From: Hyphomicrobiales bacterium
GTDB taxonomy: Bacteria > Pseudomonadota > Alphaproteobacteria > Micropepsales > Micropepsaceae
NCBI GenBank assembly: GCA_017849395.1
Contig: JAFIHO010000388.1
Span: 1-17,131 of the forward strand
DNA length: 17,131 bases
Reading direction: 5' to 3'
Shown: positions 12,751-17,131 of the stretch, piece by piece
Numbering within the stretch: position 1 is the stretch's first letter
How the letters are laid out: each line of letters starts with the position of its first letter
Notes under the pieces: generated by a model
What the model was told of the DNA's origin: nothing
Databases searched by the model: none
Seen by the model: the letters and a program-made list of their open reading frames with translations, nothing else
Position numbers and translations under genes: made by a program

Positions 12751-13646
12751 CTTCCATAGCGGCGGGCCCATACTTTGGTGAACTCCGCGCCAAGCAGGAA
12801 TATCTGCGCGCTGTAATAGGCCCACACCAGCAACACGATCACACCGCCTGCCACGCCATAGGCGCTGGCCGAGATGAAATTGACGAGATAGAAACCGATC
12901 AGCAACTGGCCGAACTGGAACAGAAGGGCTGTTCCCACCGCGCCCGGCCACACGTCACGCCATTCCAGCCGCTTGTTGGGCAGCAATTTGTAGATTGCCG
13001 CGAACAGCAGCGTGGCCAGCACGAAGGACAGGCCCAGATTGATGGGACCGATCACCAGGTATGACAGGGGGGTGGCTCGGTCCAGATAACGCGCCAGCAA
13101 ACCCACGCCCGACGCGACGATCATGGAGAGCATCAGAACCAGTCCCAGCACCACCACCATCCCCAGACTGAGCACCCGGCCGCGCAGAACCTGATAGAAA
13201 TAGGATTCCGTGCGCGGCGCCTTCCAGATCACATTGAGGGCGTCCTCCATCTCCGTGAACACGCCCGATGCGGTAATCACCAGCGCGAAGGCGCCCAGCA
13301 ATCCGCCCAGCAGGGATGGATCGCTGTTCTGGACATGCAGGATCGCAGCCTGCAACAGGTCGGCGCTTTCGCGGCTCATGATTTGGCGAAGGCGGTAATG
13401 GATCGCGCCGCTGGCGGCGTCCTGGCCATAGGCAAGGCTGGCGATCCCGCCCGCGATGAACAGAACCGGGGCCAGCGCCGTCACGGCATAAAAGGCGATC
13501 GCCGCGCCGCGCGTCAGCGCATGATCGTCGATGAAGCCGGTAAAACTTTCCTTCAAAAGTTCCAGCCACGCATTCAGCGTCCGGCGCAGCGAATGACGCT
13601 CCTCCAGAAATCGCCAGGCCCGGATCGTGAATGGCTTGTGCGGCAT
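12738..13646 (-). CDS. YihY/virulence factor BrkB family membrane protein
   Basis: About 302 residues of the YihY/BrkB family, an inner-membrane protein family of unsettled function with six TM helices. Typical landmarks: an N-terminal amphipathic part (LELLKESFTGFIDDHALTRG), AAIAFYAVTALAPVLFIAGG, GGLLGAFALVITASGVFTEM-EDALNVIW, RGRVLSLGMVVVLGLVLMLS, a YKLLPN motif before WRDVWPGAVGTALLFQFGQL, and a C-terminal AYGVAGGVIVLLVWAYYSAQ-IFLLGAEFT. The length fits the family. ATG 13646 is preferred; GTG 13652 in the same frame would add two residues. The 3' end overlaps the convergent GT-C-like gene by 13 bases with no terminator between them. The 5' end is divergent from the AsmA gene across 122 bases that must hold both promoters. 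Confidence 0.93.
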   Translation of the reverse strand: MPHKPFTIRAWRFLEERHSLRRTLNAWLELLKESFTGFIDDHALTRGAAIAFYAVTALAPVLFIAGGIASLAYGQDAASGAIHYRLRQIMSRESADLLQAAILHVQNSDPSLLGGLLGAFALVITASGVFTEMEDALNVIWKAPRTESYFYQVLRGRVLSLGMVVVLGLVLMLSMIVASGVGLLARYLDRATPLSYLVIGPINLGLSFVLATLLFAAIYKLLPNKRLEWRDVWPGAVGTALLFQFGQLLIGFYLVNFISASAYGVAGGVIVLLVWAYYSAQIFLLGAEFTKVWARRYGSQRE

Positions 13647-13768
13647 TGCCACCCGTTCGCCAAAGTTCCAACGCGGACACGTTGTTTACGTTTCGGAATT
13701 TTTCCCGAAGCCCATTTCCGAGTCGGACGTTAGCAGATGGAAGGAACTCACCAAACGGTTGATACGTC

Positions 13769-15760
13769 ATGTCGGTTTCGCATTACGGGCAAAGGCACAG
13801 GCTCCGCGACCGCATCGTTTCGGACTTCCGCGAGTTCCGTTTCACTCGGCGCGGTTTCGCCAAATGGACAGCGGCAACGCTGGTGGCGCTGTTGCTTGGG
13901 GCCGTGGTGACTCTTTATTTCCTCGACTGGAACCAGATGCGCGGCCCGGTAAGCCGATACCTCTCACACCGCATGGGGCGCGAAGTCCGCATTGATGGCG
14001 ACCTGAAAGTCGAACTGTTCCGCTTCCAGCCCCGCATCGACGCTCGCGGCATATTCATCGGCAATCCGGATTGGGTCGGCAAACCGCACGCCGCGACCGT
14101 TCAGGCTCTGCATGTGGAATTCCGCCTGTTCCCCGCGCTGTTCGGTGATCTCATCCTTCCGGTTCTTTCCATCGACCGGCCAGATGTACTGGTCGTACGC
14201 GCGGCGAACGGACGCAACAACTGGCAGGGCAGCGGCGCCAGCAGCAAGCTGCCGCCGATCCGTCGCCTGATCGTCAATCAGGGTCATGTCGAAATCGACG
14301 ATGCCGTCCGCAAACTGAAATTCACCGGCGGCATTTCCTCCAGCGAGGAGAGCGGCGGCAAGAACGCCGCTTTCTCCCTGCAGGGAGACGGCACGCTGAA
14401 CGGCAACATCTTCCGGGCGGATGTAAAGGGCGGCCCGCTGCTGAATGTCGATGCCAGCCGTCCGTATGATTTCAAAGCCGATGTGCGCGCGGGCGACACC
14501 CATGCATTGATAGAGGGCCGCATCACCCAGCCCTTCCAGCTCGACCGCTTCGGCGCGCGGATCAATGTCACGGGCGCGAATCTGGCAGACCTTTATTTTC
14601 TGACAGGCCTGGCGCTCCCCGGCACGCCGCCTTACCGGGTGCGGATGTCGGTGACCCGTGATGCGGGCGTATACCGCTTGACCAATATCGAAGGCGAACT
14701 GGGTTCGTCCGATATTTCCGGCGAGTTGTCGGTGAACGCGTCGGGGAAGGTGCCCGCGCTTACGGGCAAGCTGGCGTCGCGCGTGCTGAATTTCGACGAT
14801 CTGGGCGCACTGGTGGGCGGCGGAAAATCCGCTCCGGTGAAAACTCCCTATCTGCTGCCCGATACGCCTTTGCATACCGAGCGGTTGCGTCAGACCAACG
14901 CCGATGTCGATTACGCCGCCACCAGCATCCGCTCGCGGGACTTCCCGCTGACCGGTCTTGTGACCCATATCGATCTGAAGGACGGCGTGCTGCAACTGAA
15001 CCCGCTGTCCTTCGGCTTCACTGCCGGAAAGCTTAGTGGCAGCCTGAAGATCGACGCGCGCGGGCAAACGCCCATCACATCGGTCGATGGCCGCATCAGC
15101 GACCTCCATATCGAGCATTTCATTCCCGGCAAGGATAAGCCCGCCACGGGCATCCTGGAGGCGCGGGCGAAGCTGACGGGCACGGGCAATTCGGTACACA
15201 AGACGGCTTCGACAGCGAATGGTCAGTTCACCGCCGTCATTCCGTCCGGCCAGGTGCGTCTGTCGCTGGCCGAATGGCTGGGTGTCAATGTCATCAGCGC
15301 GCTGGGCCTGACCCTCACCGGCAACACGACCAACACCGATGTGCGTTGCGCTGTCGGCCATTTCGCTGCAAAGGATGGCGTCCTGACCGCCCAGCAATTT
15401 GTGTTCGATACCGAGCCGGTGCGCGTGGACGGGCAGGGCCGCATCGACCTGCGCAACGAAACGCTGGACCTCAAACTGGCGGGGAAGCCGAAATCCTTCC
15501 AGTTGCTGCGGGTACGCGCGCCGATCACGGCCAGTGGACCCTGGACGAAACCGGCGCTTGGCGTCGATGCCGGCCCCATCATCACCCAGGGCGGTATCGG
15601 AGCGGCGCTTGGGCTGCTCAATCCTTTCGCCGCGATCTTCGCCTTCATCGACCCGGGATTGGCCAAGGATGCCAATTGCGCCGCTCTGCTGACGACTGCC
15701 AAAGCGCAGGGCGCGCCGGTAAAGGATTCGTCCGTACGTCGGGCCCGGTCGCGTAATTGA
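13769..15760 (+). CDS. AsmA family protein
   Basis: 663 residues. A basic cytoplasmic N-terminus (RHRLRDRIVSDFREFRFTRR) precedes one TM anchor, WTAATLVALLLGAVVTLYFL (about 33-52). The start of the AsmA domain follows: GPVSRYLSHRMGREVRIDGD, LKVELFRFQPRIDARGIFIG, NPDWVG. The large periplasmic part is beta-rich, with repeated short strands as in the AsmA/TamB/VPS13-like bridge proteins. Its C-terminal AsmA region includes GNSVHKTASTANGQFTAVIP, DVRCAVGHFAAKDGVLTAQQ, FVFDTEPVRVDGQGRIDLRN and LKLAGKPKSFQLLRVRAPIT. AsmA proteins are thought to act in outer-membrane assembly or lipid transport between membranes. It is divergent from the BrkB gene. A bulged inverted repeat follows its stop. The Shine-Dalgarno is poor: GGAAGGAA lies about 22 bases away from the ATG. 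Confidence 0.92.
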   Translation: MSVSHYGQRHRLRDRIVSDFREFRFTRRGFAKWTAATLVALLLGAVVTLYFLDWNQMRGPVSRYLSHRMGREVRIDGDLKVELFRFQPRIDARGIFIGNPDWVGKPHAATVQALHVEFRLFPALFGDLILPVLSIDRPDVLVVRAANGRNNWQGSGASSKLPPIRRLIVNQGHVEIDDAVRKLKFTGGISSSEESGGKNAAFSLQGDGTLNGNIFRADVKGGPLLNVDASRPYDFKADVRAGDTHALIEGRITQPFQLDRFGARINVTGANLADLYFLTGLALPGTPPYRVRMSVTRDAGVYRLTNIEGELGSSDISGELSVNASGKVPALTGKLASRVLNFDDLGALVGGGKSAPVKTPYLLPDTPLHTERLRQTNADVDYAATSIRSRDFPLTGLVTHIDLKDGVLQLNPLSFGFTAGKLSGSLKIDARGQTPITSVDGRISDLHIEHFIPGKDKPATGILEARAKLTGTGNSVHKTASTANGQFTAVIPSGQVRLSLAEWLGVNVISALGLTLTGNTTNTDVRCAVGHFAAKDGVLTAQQFVFDTEPVRVDGQGRIDLRNETLDLKLAGKPKSFQLLRVRAPITASGPWTKPALGVDAGPIITQGGIGAALGLLNPFAAIFAFIDPGLAKDANCAALLTTAKAQGAPVKDSSVRRARSRN

Positions 15761-15824
15761 CGCAAGCCGCTTATCGGCAACCCGCCCAAATGCAAGGGCA
15801 TTATTTTGCGGCGGGCCGCTTGCG
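15761..15824. repeat. Bulged inverted repeat between the AsmA and LemA genes
   Basis: CGCAAGC (15761-15767) pairs with GCTTGCG (15818-15824), and inside it CCCGCC (15781-15786) pairs with GGCGGG (15810-15815). The loop contains ATTATTTTG but no terminal T run follows. It may be a factor-dependent or branched terminator for the AsmA gene. Confidence 0.4.
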
Positions 15825-15880
15825 GTTCCGCCACGATTCCCCATCTTCAGCGCGGTTATTCTAGCCTGGAAAGGGCCCAA

Positions 15881-16510
15881 ATGAGCATTTCCAAGACATT
15901 ACCGAAAATCCTGGCCGCAATGGGCGTGGTGCTCCTGCTGGCTGGATGCGGGGTGAACAACATTCCCACCAAGGACCAGACGGTGAAAGCGCGCTGGGCC
16001 GACGTACAGGCGGCCTATCAGCGCCGCAGCGACCTGATTCCCAACCTGGTGAACACCGTCGCCGGTTACGCGGCACAGGAGAAATCCGTGCTGACCGCCG
16101 TCACTCAGGCGCGCGCCAGCGCGACCCAGGTGAAGGTGGACGCATCCACCATCACAGACCCCGCCGCCTTCGAGAAATTTCAGCAGGCGCAAACCCAGTT
16201 GTCCGGCGTTCTTGGACGCCTGATGGCGATCAGCGAGGCCTATCCCGACCTGAAGTCGAACCAGAACTTCATCGCGCTGCAATCGCAGATCGAAGGCACC
16301 GAAAACCGTATCGAGATCGCGCGCCGCGACTATAATGCGGCGGTGCAGGACTATAACACCGAACTGGTCACCATCCCTGGTTCGCTGTGGGCCGCCACTT
16401 TCTACAAATCCTACAAGCAGGCGGTTCAGTTCCAGGCCACGGCTGCGGCCCAGACCGCACCGACGGTCAGCTTCCCCGGCGCGGAAACGCCCAAGCCCGC
16501 AGGCCAGTAA
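15881..16510 (+). CDS. lemA: LemA family lipoprotein
   Basis: 209 residues. A lipoprotein signal, ILAAMGVVLLLAGCG with lipobox LAGC, makes C23 the lipidated residue. The LemA core follows: VKARWADVQAAYQRRSDLIP-NLVNTVAGYAAQEKSVLTAV, then TQLSGVLGRLMAISEAYPDL, KSNQNFIALQSQIEGTENRI, EIARRDYNAAVQDYN and a final VTIPGSLWAATFY. These are the helical coiled-coil hairpin and TEN-RI-ARRDYN signature of the family. LemA proteins are membrane-linked with an unsettled role. The ATG at 15881 has GGAAAGGG just upstream and was chosen over an upstream in-frame codon (15806) that would spoil the signal peptide. The tail is Ala/Pro-rich. Six bases separate it from the next gene, a typical lemA-TPM operon. Confidence 0.95.
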   Translation: MSISKTLPKILAAMGVVLLLAGCGVNNIPTKDQTVKARWADVQAAYQRRSDLIPNLVNTVAGYAAQEKSVLTAVTQARASATQVKVDASTITDPAAFEKFQQAQTQLSGVLGRLMAISEAYPDLKSNQNFIALQSQIEGTENRIEIARRDYNAAVQDYNTELVTIPGSLWAATFYKSYKQAVQFQATAAAQTAPTVSFPGAETPKPAGQ

Positions 16511-16516
16511 CACCCG

Positions 16517-17131
16517 ATGCGGTTTCTCGCCGCCATACTCGCCTTCCTGTGTCTTGCCACGCCCACCCTGTCCGCGCCGAAATTCCCGGCACTGACGGGG
16601 CGGGTGGTGGATGCGGCGAACATCCTGTCGCCCGCCACGCGCGAAAGCCTGGACACCAAGCTGGCGGCGCTGGAGGCGAAGAATTCCCGCCAGCTCGTGG
16701 TCGTCACCCTGCCATCCCTGCAGGGTTACGAGATTTCCGATTTCGGCTATCAGCTTGGCCGCGCCTGGGGCATCGGCCAGGCCAAGATGAACAATGGCGC
16801 GCTGCTGATCGTCGCGCCGAACGAAAGGCGCGTGCGCATCGAGGTCGGTTATGGTCTCGAACCGATTCTGACCGACGCATTTTCCTCGCTCATCATACAG
16901 ACCCAGATCCTGCCGAAATTCCGCAACCGCGATTATGACGGCGGCGTGACGGCGGGCGTGGACGCGCTGATCACCCAATTGTCGCTGGAGACGTCCGAAG
17001 CCGAAGCCCGTGCGGCCAAGGCGGCGGCGCAGTTGCAGAACCGGGGGAACGGAGAAGACGGCGGCATCCTGCCCTTCATTGTCCTCATCGTCGTGATCCT
17101 GTTCCTCGTTGGCGGCCTGTTCGGCGGCGGC
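16517..17131 (+). CDS. TPM-domain protein (YgcG-like), 3' end beyond the window
   Basis: 205 codons, open at the window edge. The signal peptide is RFLAAILAFLCLATPTLSA, with cleavage after LSA. The TPM domain follows: LTGRVVDAANILSPATRESL, KLAALEAKNSRQLVVVTLPS, LQGYEISDFGYQLGRAWGIG, NNGALLIVAPNERRVRIEVG-YGLEPILTDAFS, ending in IILPKF-like and DGGVTAGVDALI segments, which match the family pattern closely. A charged Ala-rich stretch then leads to a TM helix (ILPFIVLIVVILFLVGGLFG) where a Gly-rich tail is expected. TPM proteins are secreted or membrane-anchored; some are linked to photosystem repair or acid-phosphatase-like activity, but the bacterial role is unsettled. It starts six bases after the lemA stop with no clear Shine-Dalgarno, so translational coupling is likely. 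Confidence 0.93.
   Translation, partial: MRFLAAILAFLCLATPTLSAPKFPALTGRVVDAANILSPATRESLDTKLAALEAKNSRQLVVVTLPSLQGYEISDFGYQLGRAWGIGQAKMNNGALLIVAPNERRVRIEVGYGLEPILTDAFSSLIIQTQILPKFRNRDYDGGVTAGVDALITQLSLETSEAEARAAKAAAQLQNRGNGEDGGILPFIVLIVVILFLVGGLFGGG

Noticed and set aside
11283..13064. 593-codon plus-strand frame overlapping the GT-C-like gene and the BrkB gene
   Set aside because: Out of frame with a clear polytopic membrane protein and running into the 3' end of BrkB; very Arg/Pro-rich, no motifs.
13964..15880. 638-codon minus-strand frame opposite the AsmA gene
   Set aside because: Antisense shadow with composition bias; the AsmA reading is clear on the plus strand.
1..17131. CRISPR array, tRNA or rRNA gene
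   Set aside because: No regularly spaced repeats and no tRNA or rRNA-like sequence was seen; the only direct repeat of note is the two-copy operator-like pair at 5215-5272.

Overview
The window is GC-rich, tightly packed DNA that reads like an alphaproteobacterial chromosome. The lineage is inferred from the gene set (AsmA, BrkB/YihY, LemA with a TPM-domain partner, a form-II CoxL-like molybdenum enzyme, an IS1595 element with DUF6471 cargo) and from GC-rich codon use. No rRNA, tRNA or other strict marker is present.

Layout. The left edge (1-971) is a broken junction: about 80 bases of a UbiB/ABC1-kinase gene run directly into the C-terminal ~60% of glycerol kinase. Next come an orphan molybdopterin-binding subunit of the xanthine dehydrogenase/CoxL superfamily (1101-3395) and a TetR regulator (3443-4051). 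A mobile element of about 3.2 kb follows (4344-7558), bounded by 23-bp terminal inverted repeats that match at 21 positions. It carries an IS1595-family transposase and several small cargo genes: a two-TM protein with foreign codon use, a DUF6471 protein, a Myb/SANT-like small protein, a probably frameshifted membrane protein, and a coiled-coil/winged-helix-like protein. Its right end lies exactly where a family 2 glycosyltransferase gene has lost its 5' part. The remaining glycosyltransferase (to 8261) overlaps by four bases an outer-membrane beta-barrel gene (8258-9049). A 49-residue membrane protein (9262-9411) follows.

The right half holds a striking fusion protein (9622-11136: TetR-type HTH, acidic linker, one TM helix, Sel1 repeats), a polytopic GT-C-like membrane protein (11176-12750), a convergent BrkB/YihY protein (12738-13646, minus), a divergent AsmA protein (13769-15760), and a lemA-TPM operon (15881 to the end, the second gene cut by the window edge).

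How the genes fit together. The envelope theme is strong: truncated GT2 plus OMP, GT-C-like protein, AsmA, LemA/TPM and the membrane-tethered regulator-like protein. Inside the element, the transposase and DUF6471 genes are transcribed divergently from back-to-back promoters with overlapping -35 boxes. Both -10 boxes lie in copies of the same 15-bp repeat, which suggests self-control of transposition. The best candidates for something undescribed are the TetR-HTH/TM/Sel1 protein and the control region of the mobile element.
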